This document shows, one piece after another, positions 50,377-58,870 of a stretch of DNA of 64,000 bases. Source of the stretch: Sideroxyarcus sp045866275 (GTDB lineage: Bacteria; Pseudomonadota; Gammaproteobacteria; Burkholderiales; Gallionellaceae); the NCBI GenBank assembly GCA_045866275.1, contig BAAFRX010000003.1, positions 72,985 through 136,984 of the forward strand, in the 5' to 3' direction. The notes beneath the pieces are model-generated. The model was not told where the DNA came from, searched no databases, and saw only the letters and a program-made list of their open reading frames with translations. The translations under genes and the position numbers were made by a program. Position 1 is the stretch's first letter, and each line of letters begins with the position of its first letter.

Positions 50377-51630
50377 TCAAATCTTGAAATTTTCCAGCTT
50401 TTTTGTGGCTGCAGCATTCTTTAGTTGCACATATTGCGGCAAACCGTTCTTGTAGGCGGGGTAGTCCTCGCCTTTGATGAGCGGGGTGAGATACGCGCGG
50501 CATTTTTCGGTAATCCCAAAGCCATCCTTGGTGATGAAATTGCGCGGCATGAACTTTTCCACGTTCGCAACTTTGGACAGCGGCGCGACGCCGACTTTCC
50601 ATTTGTAGGGTTTGTCGGAAACGCGCTGTACCGTGGGCATCACCGCATTCTCGCCCTTCAGGGCCAGTTCTACCGCCGCCTTGCCCAGTGCATAGGCCTG
50701 TTCGACATCTGTCTTCGACGCGATGTGGCGCGCGGCGCGCTGCAGATAATCGGCCACCGCCCAATGGAATTTGTAGCCCAGGGCTTCCTTCACCATGTTG
50801 GCGACGACCGGTGCCGCGCCGCCCAGTTGGGCATGGCCGAAGGCATCGCGCGAACCCTGTTCGGCGAGGAACTTGCCATCGGGGTAATGGCAGCCTTCCG
50901 ACACCACCACGCTGCAATAGCCGTGTTTCTTCACCATGGCATCCACGCGGGCCAGGAATTTCTTTTGGTCGAATTCGATCTCGGGAAACAGGATGACCAC
51001 CGGGATGCCCTGTTCTTCCACCAGACCGCCGGCAGCGGCGATCCAGCCGGCATGGCGTCCCATCACTTCCAGGACGAATACCTTGGTCGAAGTCTTGGCC
51101 ATGGAGCGCACGTCGAAGCTGGCTTCCAGCGTGCTGACGGCGATGTATTTGGCGACCGAGCCGAAGCCGGGACAGCAGTCGGTGATCGGCAGGTCATTGT
51201 CCACGGTCTTCGGCACATGGATGGCCTGTACCGGGTAGCCCATCTTTTCCGACAACTGCGACACCTTGTAACAGGTATCGGCGGAATCGCCGCCGCCGTT
51301 ATAGAAGAAATAGCCGATGTTGTGCGCTTTGAACACGTCGATCAGACGCGCGTATTCGCGCTGGTTTTCTTCCAGTCCCTTGAGTTTGAAGCGGCAGGAG
51401 CCGAAAGCACCGGAGGGCGTGCTGCGCAGCGCGGCGATGGCCTTTGCGGATTCCTTGGAAGTATCGATCAGGTCTTCGGTGAGTGCGCCGATGATGCCGT
51501 TGCGTCCGGCATAAACTTTTCCGATCTTGTCCTTGTGTTTGCGGGCGGTCTCGATGACACCGCAGGCTGAAGCATTGATGACGGCGGTGACGCCGCCGGA
51601 TTGGGCATAAAAAGCATTCCGTTTCACCAT
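50377..51630 (-). CDS. pfp: Pyrophosphate-dependent 6-phosphofructokinase
   Basis: Reversible phosphorylation of fructose 6-phosphate with PPi as donor. The 417-residue protein has GGGDS at 112-116 and PKTVDND at 140-146. The Asp (D115) in place of the second glycine of the ATP-type GGDGS, and the Lys (K141) in place of Gly in PGTIDND, are the pair that exclude ATP and favour PPi. The start at 51630 follows GGAGCGCAGGGA; an upstream in-frame start would add 12 residues. The link to hppA and ppa supports PPi use. Confidence 0.93.
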   Translation of the reverse strand: MVKRNAFYAQSGGVTAVINASACGVIETARKHKDKIGKVYAGRNGIIGALTEDLIDTSKESAKAIAALRSTPSGAFGSCRFKLKGLEENQREYARLIDVFKAHNIGYFFYNGGGDSADTCYKVSQLSEKMGYPVQAIHVPKTVDNDLPITDCCPGFGSVAKYIAVSTLEASFDVRSMAKTSTKVFVLEVMGRHAGWIAAAGGLVEEQGIPVVILFPEIEFDQKKFLARVDAMVKKHGYCSVVVSEGCHYPDGKFLAEQGSRDAFGHAQLGGAAPVVANMVKEALGYKFHWAVADYLQRAARHIASKTDVEQAYALGKAAVELALKGENAVMPTVQRVSDKPYKWKVGVAPLSKVANVEKFMPRNFITKDGFGITEKCRAYLTPLIKGEDYPAYKNGLPQYVQLKNAAATKKLENFKI

Positions 51631-51867
51631 TCCCTGCGCTCCTTTTTTCGATTGGGATGAAGCCAAATTGCACGTAACAATGCGACGGCATATTACCCTT
51701 TTTGCCGGGGTGTGGTATTACCCGCATAGCGGGGGGGGTTATTACCCGTTTTACGGTGGGTGTGAGAGAATCGTCCCGCAGAAATAAGGTTGCTGGCTTC
51801 ACCGTGGCGTTTGTCCAGCCAGTGTGGATATACATAAAACAAGACTCAATCTTCAGGGAGGAAGCGC

Positions 51868-52641
51868 ATGGCAATCGAACTCTTTAACAACGGCAAGCAC
51901 CTATGCATGATGTTCGACGACCTGGTGGACGACTCCACGGGCGAGGCGGTGCAGGCCAACCAGTTCCTGATCGTCGATAACGGCCATGGCGCACTGATCG
52001 ATCCGGGCGGCAACATGACCTACAACGGTTTGCTGATGGCGATGCATAGCTTCTTCGCCCCGAAAAATCTGGATTACATTCTGGCTTCTCACGCCGATCC
52101 CGACATCATTGCCTCGGTCAACAAGTGGATGATCCACTCCGAGTGCAAGGTGATGATCTCCAAGCTCTGGGTCCGGTTCGTCCCCCACTTCTGCAGCGTG
52201 GGGAATGCGGTGGGCCGGGTGGAAGGCATCCCGGATGCAGGCATGAGCTTGCCGCTGGGACAGGCCGTGATCAAGGCTGTCCCCGCCCATTTCATGCATT
52301 CGGAGGGAAACTTCCAGTTCTACGATCCGGTGAGCAAGATTCTGTTCAGCGGCGACATGGGCGCTTCCCTCGTGCCACACGATGCGGCCGACGTGCCGGT
52401 GGAAGATTTCAGGTCGCACATCCAGTACATGGAGGGATTCCACACGCGTTACATGATCTCCAACAAGATCTGCCGCTACTGGGTCAACATGGTGCGCGGC
52501 ATGGACGTGGAAATGATCGTGCCGCAGCACGGGCGCATGTTCAAGGGCAAGAAGATGGTGAACGAATTCCTCAACTGGATCGAAGCCCTGCCGTGCGGTA
52601 TCGACAACATGACGCAGGATCACTATCGCGTTTCGGCCTGA
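51868..52641 (+). CDS. Di-iron MBL-fold protein (ODP/flavodiiron-like)
   Basis: This 257-residue metallo-beta-lactamase-fold protein lacks the flavodoxin domain of classic flavodiiron proteins. The ligand pattern is HADPD (residues about 74-78, like the HxExD of di-iron members), then H near PAHFMHSEGN, FSGDMGAS and a C-terminal PQHGRMF. This resembles the oxygen-binding di-iron proteins used in O2 sensing or detoxification. The spaced HxDxD site argues against a zinc beta-lactamase. It stands alone, divergent from pfp, with its own terminator. The 237-base gap upstream holds a G-rich run and no gene. Confidence 0.82.
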   Translation: MAIELFNNGKHLCMMFDDLVDDSTGEAVQANQFLIVDNGHGALIDPGGNMTYNGLLMAMHSFFAPKNLDYILASHADPDIIASVNKWMIHSECKVMISKLWVRFVPHFCSVGNAVGRVEGIPDAGMSLPLGQAVIKAVPAHFMHSEGNFQFYDPVSKILFSGDMGASLVPHDAADVPVEDFRSHIQYMEGFHTRYMISNKICRYWVNMVRGMDVEMIVPQHGRMFKGKKMVNEFLNWIEALPCGIDNMTQDHYRVSA

Positions 52642-52661
52642 AACCGGCTGTGCGAAGAAAC

Positions 52662-52692
52662 GGGCTGCATCCGCCAGGATGCAGCCCGTTTT
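52662..52692. terminator. Bidirectional terminator between the di-iron protein and glcG-like gene
   Basis: GGGCTGCATCC, loop GCCA, GGATGCAGCCC followed by GTTTT: an eleven-pair perfect stem 21 bases after the plus-strand stop. The minus-strand gene converges on it from the right. Confidence 0.9.
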
Positions 52693-52712
52693 CATTTGCG
52701 CGTGTTATGCAG

Positions 52713-53111
52713 TCAGAGTGCGCCGGCACCGACTTGGGCGATCTGGCCATCCTGCACGGAACGCACCCCGCTGATTCCGAGACCGCCGATGACGATGCCG
52801 TCGCGCAGCAAGGGCACGCCCCCTTCGGCCGGGATCACACCGGGCAGGGCGAGGTGGATCAGGCGGCCGCTCAACACCGCCTCTTCCGAAGCCTTGGTCG
52901 GGCGCTGAAAAGCCACGGCGGCGTGCGCCTTCATGATTGCCGTTTCCACAGTGCCGAATTGCGTGTCATGGCTGCGTTGCAGGTAGAGCAGGTGGCCGCC
53001 GTCATCAACCACGGCAATCGCCACTTTCCAGACATTGTTGCGGGCTTCCGCTTCGGCGGCGGCAGCGATGCGCCGGGCGTCTTCCAGCGTCAGTACCGGT
53101 TTGCTCGCCAT
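52713..53111 (-). CDS. GlcG/HbpS family protein (DUF336)
   Basis: This 132-residue protein matches the GlcG/HbpS fold (KPVLTLEDARRIAAAAEAEARNNVWKVAIAVVDDGGHLLYLQR...GGVPLLRDGIVIGGLGISG). Some members bind haem and sense redox stress; the function of this one is not known. No signal peptide is visible from ATG 53111. It follows adk by two bases and so is the last gene of a long minus-strand run. Confidence 0.9.
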   Translation of the reverse strand: MASKPVLTLEDARRIAAAAEAEARNNVWKVAIAVVDDGGHLLYLQRSHDTQFGTVETAIMKAHAAVAFQRPTKASEEAVLSGRLIHLALPGVIPAEGGVPLLRDGIVIGGLGISGVRSVQDGQIAQVGAGAL

Positions 53112-53113
53112 GC

Positions 53114-53770
53114 TCAGGCGCCCAATACCTTGAATACCTGCTCGCGGATGGATTCGACGCTGCCCACGCCGGGCACGCGCAGAACCTTGGGGGCTTGTGC
53201 ATCGCCCGATTTCGACCATGCGCCGTAATACTCGACCAGCGGCTGCGTTTGCTCGTGATAAACAGTGAGGCGCTTGATGACGGTGGCCTCGGCATCATCC
53301 GCGCGTTGCACCAGTTCCTCGCCGGTGATGTCATCCTTGCCGGCGACCTTGGGCGGATTGAAAACGATGTGGTAAGTGCGGCCGGACGCGGGATGCACGC
53401 GGCGCCCGCTCATGCGCTGCACGATCTCGCTGTCGGCAACATCGATTTCCAGGACGTAGTCGATCTTGATTCCGGCGTCTTTCATGGCTTGCGCCTGCGG
53501 AATGGTGCGCGGGAATCCGTCGAACAGGAAGCCGTTGGCGCAGTCGGATTCCTGGATGCGCTCCTTCACCAGATTGATGATGATGTCGTCGGATACGAGA
53601 TTGCCGGCATCCATGACCTGTTTCGCCGCCAGTCCGAGCGGTGTGCCCGCCTTGATCGCGGCACGCAGCATGTCGCCGGTGGAAATTTGCGGGATGCCGA
53701 ATTTTTCCCGGATGTAATTGGCCTGGGTTCCTTTGCCTGCGCCGGGGGCGCCCAACAGAATCAGTCGCAT
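53114..53770 (-). CDS. adk: Adenylate kinase
   Basis: Interconverts ATP + AMP and 2 ADP. The 218-residue long-form enzyme has the P-loop GAPGAGKGTQ at the N-terminus, FDGFPRTIPQAQA, and a LID without zinc cysteines (GRRVHPASGRTYHIVFNPPKVAGKDDITGEEL). It sits between kdsB and the glcG-like gene. Confidence 0.98.
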   Translation of the reverse strand: MRLILLGAPGAGKGTQANYIREKFGIPQISTGDMLRAAIKAGTPLGLAAKQVMDAGNLVSDDIIINLVKERIQESDCANGFLFDGFPRTIPQAQAMKDAGIKIDYVLEIDVADSEIVQRMSGRRVHPASGRTYHIVFNPPKVAGKDDITGEELVQRADDAEATVIKRLTVYHEQTQPLVEYYGAWSKSGDAQAPKVLRVPGVGSVESIREQVFKVLGA

Positions 53771-53788
53771 GTCATTTCCTCTCTGTTT

Positions 53789-54607
53789 TTAATTGCCGGG
53801 ACGGGCGAAAAGTTGCCGCGCCACCTGTAAGTCCCGCTCGGTATCCACCCCGGCGGGCGGGGCATCCGTCGCGATGGTGACGCCAATTTTGTATCCATGA
53901 TAGAGCGCGCGCAGTTGTTCCAGCGACTCCGCCTGTTCGATTGCGGCCGGGGCGAGCTGGCCGTAGGTGCGCAGGAAACCGGCGCGGTAAGCGTAGAGGC
54001 CGATGTGGCGCAACATTTCGATGTTTCTCTGGGATTCCCCGCTTCCAACTTTCCCCTGGGGGGAGGAAGGGCTGTCGCCCCGTCCTGTGGCTGAATCCAT
54101 AAACGCGTCGCGCGGCCAGGGGATCGGCGCACGGCTGAAATACAGGGCGTTGCCGTGTTTGTCCAGCACGGTCTTGACTACGTTCGGGTTGCGCATCGAA
54201 GCTTCGTCGTGAATGGCATGGCAGGCGGTGGCGATGGCGCACCCGGCATGATCGTGCAGATGCTGCGCCACGGCGCGAATGAGGCCGGGCGGGACCAGCG
54301 GCTCGTCGCCTTGCACATTGACCACGATGGTGTCGTCGCCCCAGCCTTGCTGCGCCGCAACTTCGGCGATGCGGTCGGTGCCGCTGACGTGGTCGCTGCG
54401 CGTCATGCACGCCTGGAAATCGTGTTGCGCGGCGGCGGCGAGTATGGACGGGTGGTCGGTGGCGATGATGATCTGCTGCGCACCGCTTTGTGCCGCCTGT
54501 TCGGCGACGCGAATCACCATCGGTTTGCCGCCGATATCCAGCAGCGGCTTGCCCGGCAAACGCGTCGAGGCGAAACGGGCGGGAATGACGACCCTGAAGG
54601 TCAGCAT
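53789..54607 (-). CDS. kdsB: CMP-KDO synthetase with an in-frame repeat insertion
   Basis: KdsB activates 3-deoxy-manno-octulosonate with CTP for lipid A core synthesis. The 272 residues include PARFASTRLPGKPLLDI at the N-terminus, VQGDEP, and HIGLYAYRAGFLRTY. The protein is about 20-25 residues longer than usual: residues about 171-198 (DSATGRGDSPSSPQGKVGSG) are a low-complexity insertion encoded by a G/C-rich palindromic repeat, in a surface loop just before the HIGLYAYR strand. All recognised motifs are otherwise intact, so it is probably functional. Confidence 0.92.
   Translation of the reverse strand: MLTFRVVIPARFASTRLPGKPLLDIGGKPMVIRVAEQAAQSGAQQIIIATDHPSILAAAAQHDFQACMTRSDHVSGTDRIAEVAAQQGWGDDTIVVNVQGDEPLVPPGLIRAVAQHLHDHAGCAIATACHAIHDEASMRNPNVVKTVLDKHGNALYFSRAPIPWPRDAFMDSATGRGDSPSSPQGKVGSGESQRNIEMLRHIGLYAYRAGFLRTYGQLAPAAIEQAESLEQLRALYHGYKIGVTIATDAPPAGVDTERDLQVARQLFARPGN
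54014..54097 (-). repeat. Palindromic repeat inserted in frame in kdsB
   Basis: This stretch holds TCCAACTTTCCCC (54044-54056), identical over 13 bases to the repeat inside dsrN (10241-10253), followed by CCCCTGGGGGG as the hairpin centre. It encodes the extra residues of KdsB. The limits are estimated from where the family sequence is interrupted. Confidence 0.55.
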
Positions 54608-54792
54608 TAGAGTTTTTCGACTTCTTCCGCTGTCATGCTGCGGGCTTCATCGGCCAGCATCACCGGGATATCGTCCTTGATGGCGAAGGCCAGGCGATCG
54701 GCCTTGCACACCAGTTCCTGCTCGGCCTTGCGGTAGATCAGCGGCGATTTGCACAGCGGGCAAACCAGAATGTCGAGCAGTTTTGCATCCAT
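54607..54792 (-). CDS. Trm112-family zinc-ribbon-like protein
   Basis: This 61-residue protein opens MDAKLLDILVCPLCKSPLIYRKAEQELVCKADRLAFAI and ends DIPVMLADEARSM, the standard form of the small UPF0434/Trm112 family. The CPLC pair with a later single cysteine suggests a degenerate zinc knuckle. Family members activate methyltransferases in eukaryotes; the bacterial role is unclear. It lies between kdsB and lpxK, sharing one base at each junction, as in many Gram-negatives. Confidence 0.93.
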   Translation of the reverse strand: MDAKLLDILVCPLCKSPLIYRKAEQELVCKADRLAFAIKDDIPVMLADEARSMTAEEVEKL

Positions 54793-55769
54793 TATGGGGC
54801 GACCTTTTTGACGATAAGTTGAACGAGCGCCGGACTGACCTGCGCCTCCACGCGCAAAATCCAATCCTTTTCGCTGGCGAATGCAACGCATTTTACCGCA
54901 TCTTTTTCGGTCATGAGTAGCGCATCCGTGTTAGCGAATGATAGCTCCGACGGGGTATAAGCATGATGATCCGGAAAGGCGTGGGGGGTGCATTGCAGGC
55001 CGAGTTTTTGCAGGTGCGCAAAAAAACGGCCGGGATGCCCGATGCCCGCAATGGCATGCACACGCTGCCCGGTGAAGTCGCTTGCCGTCCGGATCTGTTC
55101 CGGGTTGAGCAGGTTCTGGAAGCGGGTGCCTTCCAGGCGCATGGCGAATTCGCCCGCTTGGGCGGTGCCGCCATTGACGACGATTGCGTCCACTGCTTGC
55201 AGGCGCGATACCGGCTCGCGCAACGGTCCGGCGGGCAGCAGCAGGCCGTTGCCGAAACGGCGCGTGCCATCGATAACGGCAATCTCCACATCACGGTGCA
55301 GGCGGTAATGCTGCAAGCCATCGTCGCTGAAGATGACATCGCACTCCGGGTGTGCCCGCAGCAGCGCGAGTGCGGTGGCGGGACGGTCGCGCCCGATCCA
55401 GACCGGACACAGTCTGCGTTGCGCCATCAGCAGGGGTTCGTCGCCAACGGCTTCGACCGGATCATCGACCTGTACCTCGCGCGGCAGTGCACCACCTTTG
55501 CCCCCGTAACCGCGACTGATGATGCCGGGGTGCCAGCCCAGGGCGGTCATTTCCTGAACCAGCGTCAGGGTGAGCGGTGTCTTGCCGGTGCCGCCAACGC
55601 TGATGTTGCCAACCACGATGACGGGCACCGGAATTCTGATTGCAGGCAACAGGCGCCAGCGGTAGCCCAGGCGTCGCAGGGCGGCGACCATGCGGAAAAG
55701 CAGACTGAACGGGTACAGCACGAGATGCAGCGGGGTAAGGCGATACCAATGGTATGGCAGTCCGCGCAT
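54792..55769 (-). CDS. lpxK: Tetraacyldisaccharide 4'-kinase
   Basis: LpxK phosphorylates the lipid A disaccharide at the inner membrane. The 325-residue protein has an N-terminal membrane-associated helix and the P-loop ISVGGTGKTPLTLTLV, followed by FSDDGLQHYRLHRDVEIAVIDG. It is in the usual exbB-exbD-lpxK-(Trm112)-kdsB order for lipid A/KDO supply. Confidence 0.96.
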   Translation of the reverse strand: MRGLPYHWYRLTPLHLVLYPFSLLFRMVAALRRLGYRWRLLPAIRIPVPVIVVGNISVGGTGKTPLTLTLVQEMTALGWHPGIISRGYGGKGGALPREVQVDDPVEAVGDEPLLMAQRRLCPVWIGRDRPATALALLRAHPECDVIFSDDGLQHYRLHRDVEIAVIDGTRRFGNGLLLPAGPLREPVSRLQAVDAIVVNGGTAQAGEFAMRLEGTRFQNLLNPEQIRTASDFTGQRVHAIAGIGHPGRFFAHLQKLGLQCTPHAFPDHHAYTPSELSFANTDALLMTEKDAVKCVAFASEKDWILRVEAQVSPALVQLIVKKVAP

Positions 55770-55773
55770 GGAA

Positions 55774-56196
55774 TTACTTGTCTGAATTGCGGATAGTGAA
55801 GGTGATGCGGCCGTATCCCGCCTGCCGTGCGGCTTCCATGATCGCGATCACCGACTGGTGGGTGGCTCTGGCATCGGCATTGATCACGATGACCGGGTCG
55901 GTCTCCGTGCCGGCCGCCAGGCGCAGGGCTTGCGCGAATTCGCCCAGATTCCTGAAAGGGGTGCGTTTGCCGTCGATGGCATAGTGTTCGCTGGCATCCA
56001 CCGCGACCGTGAGGGGTTTGCTGAGTGCCAGCGAACTGCCGGCTCCCGTGGCCTGCGGCAGATTGATCTGCAACTCGGAGAACTTGCCGTAACTGGTGGT
56101 CACCATCAGAAAGATCAGGATCACCAGCAACACGTCGATCATCGGAATCAGGTTGATTTCCGGTGTGTCACGATCGTGGCCGCGGCGGAAATTCAT
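55774..56196 (-). CDS. exbD: Biopolymer transport protein ExbD/TolR
   Basis: This 140-residue inner-membrane protein has one N-terminal span carrying the functional aspartate (INLIPMIDVLLVILIFLMVTTSY) and a periplasmic domain. With the ExbB/TolQ partner it converts proton-motive force into mechanical work across the envelope. The position beside lpxK is frequent in betaproteobacteria and may reflect envelope lipid transport rather than iron uptake. Its start overlaps the exbB stop by four bases. Confidence 0.93.
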   Translation of the reverse strand: MNFRRGHDRDTPEINLIPMIDVLLVILIFLMVTTSYGKFSELQINLPQATGAGSSLALSKPLTVAVDASEHYAIDGKRTPFRNLGEFAQALRLAAGTETDPVIVINADARATHQSVIAIMEAARQAGYGRITFTIRNSDK

Positions 56197-56798
56197 TTGC
56201 GCTCACCATGCACGATCTCCACCAGCTTGACCGCCTGCTGTTCCATCTCGATAGTGAACGAATCGACCAACGCGCGGAAGTGGCGATAGGCGATCATGCT
56301 GGGAATGGCGACGATCAGACCAAAGGCGGTGTTGTACAGCGCGACCGAAATACCGTGCGCCAATTCGGTCGGTGCCGCGCCGCCCGCGTTTTGCGCCCCG
56401 AAGATTTCGATCATGCCGACCACCGTGCCGAACAGCCCGAGCAGGGGACTGATCGAGGCGATGGTGCCGAGGGTGGTCAGAAAGCGTTCCATATCGTGAC
56501 TGGCGCAGCGCCCGGCTTCCTCGATGGCCTCCTTCATGACTTCGGGCGGGTTTTTGATGTTTTTCAGGCCGGCGGCGAAGACCTTGCCGAGGGGTGAGCC
56601 TTTCGACAATTTATCCAGCATGGGGGGGGTGATGCCGCGCTGCTTCATTTCATGCACGACTTCAACCAGCAGTTTGGGGGGAATGACATTTTTACGGCGC
56701 AGATAGAGGACGCGCTCGACAATCAGGGTGACCGCAACCAGCGATGAGATGATCAGCAACCAGATCGGCCAGCCGGCCGCTTCGATGAGATTGAACAC
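56193..56798 (-). CDS. exbB: MotA/TolQ/ExbB proton channel family protein
   Basis: This three-span channel subunit partners ExbD. From GTG 56798 (VFNLIEAAGWPIWLLIISSLVAVTLIVERVL) it is 201 residues and has the conserved channel region LGTIASISPLLGLFGTVVGMIEIF. The GTG is preceded on its strand by GCGGGGAA, and family members begin at this point; an ATG at 56861 would add 21 unconserved residues. It is the first gene of the envelope run. Confidence 0.92.
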   Translation of the reverse strand: MFNLIEAAGWPIWLLIISSLVAVTLIVERVLYLRRKNVIPPKLLVEVVHEMKQRGITPPMLDKLSKGSPLGKVFAAGLKNIKNPPEVMKEAIEEAGRCASHDMERFLTTLGTIASISPLLGLFGTVVGMIEIFGAQNAGGAAPTELAHGISVALYNTAFGLIVAIPSMIAYRHFRALVDSFTIEMEQQAVKLVEIVHGERK

Positions 56799-57302
56799 GA
56801 GTTCCCCGCAGGAGAAAAAATCGAGGCGCGAACTGTAGCCTGTCCCTGCCGGTTTGGGCAAGAAAAAGCCTTGTCCAATGACAAATGAGCCTGAACGAGG
56901 GGAGGGCTGTTCTCAGCGCGAGATGAGCCTGGCGGGGCAGAAGTTGGGAGCATGAAGGCATGATCGTGACTCTACATACCCATACAATGGCAGCGATAGC
57001 GCAGCTTGTTGGCGCGCGCCAACACTATGCCAGACGATTTTGATTTCAGGCGGCATCACGCTGCACTTTTTGCACTTGGAACTTGAAACCGCCATGCCAA
57101 AAGCGCGTGCAACACATCCCAAACCAACCCGTTACGGTATGAAGGCGTGCTCCTGTTGTTCTCGCCTCAATCAAGCGAGGACAAAACCGTAACAAGACTC
57201 AACTGCGCGCCGTCTGAACAACATCTCTCACTCACCTTGGTTCAGGTTCTGGCCTGGATTGTAAATACTCTATTTCTGGTGGAGACGTTTTGTGGATACG
57301 AC
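56799..57302. other. Gap between exbB and the efflux operon
   Basis: About 500 bases with no convincing gene. It contains a perfect 16-base palindrome GTTGGCGCGCGCCAAC (57008-57023), which could be an operator. There is also a 32-codon plus-strand frame (57094-57192) with a small Cys cluster (KACSCCSR), too short to trust. No clear terminator for the efflux operon was found. Confidence 0.4.
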
Positions 57303-58562
57303 TCAATGTGGGCTGTGTGCGTCGTTATCACTGCTCCATAAGCTATGGGCGTCCAGCAACAAGCGATAGCGCGATTCGTTGGCATCCAGCCGCGCCAAGG
57401 TCTCGGCCAGCGTCGCTTCGAGCGCCTGACGCCGCGTGAGCAGAGTCGCATCCAGACTGTTTTCCCCCAGACTGTAGGCGCGGGCGACCAGATCGGCGTT
57501 GTGGCGCAAGGCGCTGGCAGCGGCAGAGGCTTGCTGCCATATCTCGTAGCTGCTGACCGCATGGGTGTACGCGTGGTAGATGTCGCCTTCCACCTTGCGC
57601 TGCAGCGCCTGAGCCTGGTCTGTCGCGATGCGGGCCTGCGCTTGGGCGCTGTCTGCGTTCGCCGAGCGGGCGCTGTAGCCCAGCGGGATCGAGACATAAA
57701 CTCCGGCGATGCGCTGCTTGCTGTCGAGCTGCGAGGTGTATTTCAGGCCGACCGTTGGGTCGGGCAGGCGGTCGGCACTGGCGCGCGCGGCCAGTCTACG
57801 TTGAAAGTCCGCCTCCGCCATGGCCAGGCCGATCTCGTGATTGTGATTGAGCATGATGTCATGCCAGTAAGTCAGCGGCTGCGTGATGGCTTGCGGCTCC
57901 ACCAGCGTCACTGTTTCGGGCAGCGACAGGGCGGGGAACTGCCGTTTCAATTCGTCGGCCGCCAGCGCCGCGCGCAGTTTGGCTTGTCGCATGGAGACCG
58001 CAGACATGGCGGCGGTGGCGTTGACCTGGTTCAGCTCCATGCGTGGCACGTCGCCTGCCTTGATGCGCTTTTCCGTGATCGCCGCCTGCTGCTGCAGGAG
58101 GTCCAGTTGCGCTTGCCATTGCAGGAGTTGTGCCTGTTCGCGCTGCCAGGTGAACCACAGGCGCAGCAACTGGCGCGAGACTTCATGGCGCGCATCCCCC
58201 AGCGCATGCTGGCCGCGTGCCAGGGCGGCTGCACCGATGTCGCTGTCTATCCACACCTTGTTGGGCAGGCGCAGCGGGCGCTCGATGGCGATCTCCCAGT
58301 CGCGGGAGTCATTCTGCACGTTGCCCTCCTGCAGGCGGTCGCGGTAGGTCCCACCTTGCAGGGTGAATTCATAGTCGCCCGTGTCGCGCCTGCGCTGTTC
58401 GCTCTGTGCGATCTGCATGCCGGCCTGAGCGTTGAGTACAAGGACGTGCTCGTCCAGCGCACGATCCACCTGGTCATGCGGGGGGAGATCGGCTTCGGCA
58501 TGGCTGAACGATGCAGCGAGGCAGAGGCAGGCAGTGGCCAGCGTCAATCCGGTGTGCTTCAT
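57303..58562 (-). CDS. czcC: Outer-membrane efflux protein (CzcC/TolC family)
   Basis: This is the outer-membrane factor of a tripartite RND heavy-metal efflux system. From ATG 58562 the protein is 419 residues with a signal peptide (LTLATACLCLAASFSHA), then TolC-type long helical repeats (QLLRLWFTWQREQAQLLQWQAQLDLLQQQ; RVYSLGE-like ARAYSLGENSLDATLLTRRQALEATLAE). It is the last gene of the operon, overlapping the DUF3240 gene by four bases. The frame extends upstream to 58853, but the signal peptide fixes the start. Confidence 0.9.
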   Translation of the reverse strand: MKHTGLTLATACLCLAASFSHAEADLPPHDQVDRALDEHVLVLNAQAGMQIAQSEQRRRDTGDYEFTLQGGTYRDRLQEGNVQNDSRDWEIAIERPLRLPNKVWIDSDIGAAALARGQHALGDARHEVSRQLLRLWFTWQREQAQLLQWQAQLDLLQQQAAITEKRIKAGDVPRMELNQVNATAAMSAVSMRQAKLRAALAADELKRQFPALSLPETVTLVEPQAITQPLTYWHDIMLNHNHEIGLAMAEADFQRRLAARASADRLPDPTVGLKYTSQLDSKQRIAGVYVSIPLGYSARSANADSAQAQARIATDQAQALQRKVEGDIYHAYTHAVSSYEIWQQASAAASALRHNADLVARAYSLGENSLDATLLTRRQALEATLAETLARLDANESRYRLLLDAHSLWSSDNDAHSPH

Positions 58563-58870
58563 GCCAGTCTCCCGAACTCGAGCACCGGCACCAGCCAGTA
58601 GGCGATCTCGTGATTGGGCTCGGCCTGCTTCAGATGAGCGATCAGCAGTCGCGCATCCTCGAGATTCATCACGGTATCGAACTGAATGCGTTGCGAGCGA
58701 CCGCGCACCTGTTCCAGCATGCTGGGCAACTTTTCCTTCTGGCTGCCGCCCTCGATATGTTTGATGGAAAAGCCGTGCACCCAGTCCGGGTGGGAGAGCA
58801 ATTGATCGACCAGCCGCTCTTCCAGCGATTTGTGGCAGACCAGCGACAGGCAACAGTTCATTTCTTTCAT
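58559..58870 (-). CDS. DUF3240 family protein of metal efflux operons
   Basis: This 103-residue soluble protein opens MKEMNCCLSLVCHKSLEERLVDQLLSHPDWVHGFS and contains a predicted ferredoxin-like/PII-like alpha-beta pattern. It matches the DUF3240 proteins that accompany CzcCBA-type systems. Cysteines C6, C7 and C12 near the N-terminus and H25/H32 could bind metal. It overlaps czcA and czcC by four bases each, so it is made stoichiometrically with them. It may be a cytoplasmic regulator or sensor of the pump; this is inference. Confidence 0.8.
   Translation of the reverse strand: MKEMNCCLSLVCHKSLEERLVDQLLSHPDWVHGFSIKHIEGGSQKEKLPSMLEQVRGRSQRIQFDTVMNLEDARLLIAHLKQAEPNHEIAYWLVPVLEFGRLA

Noticed and set aside
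56913..57122. A 69-codon minus-strand ORF upstream of exbB
   Set aside because: No ribosome site, no domain, and codon use unlike its neighbours; it also covers the 16-base palindrome.
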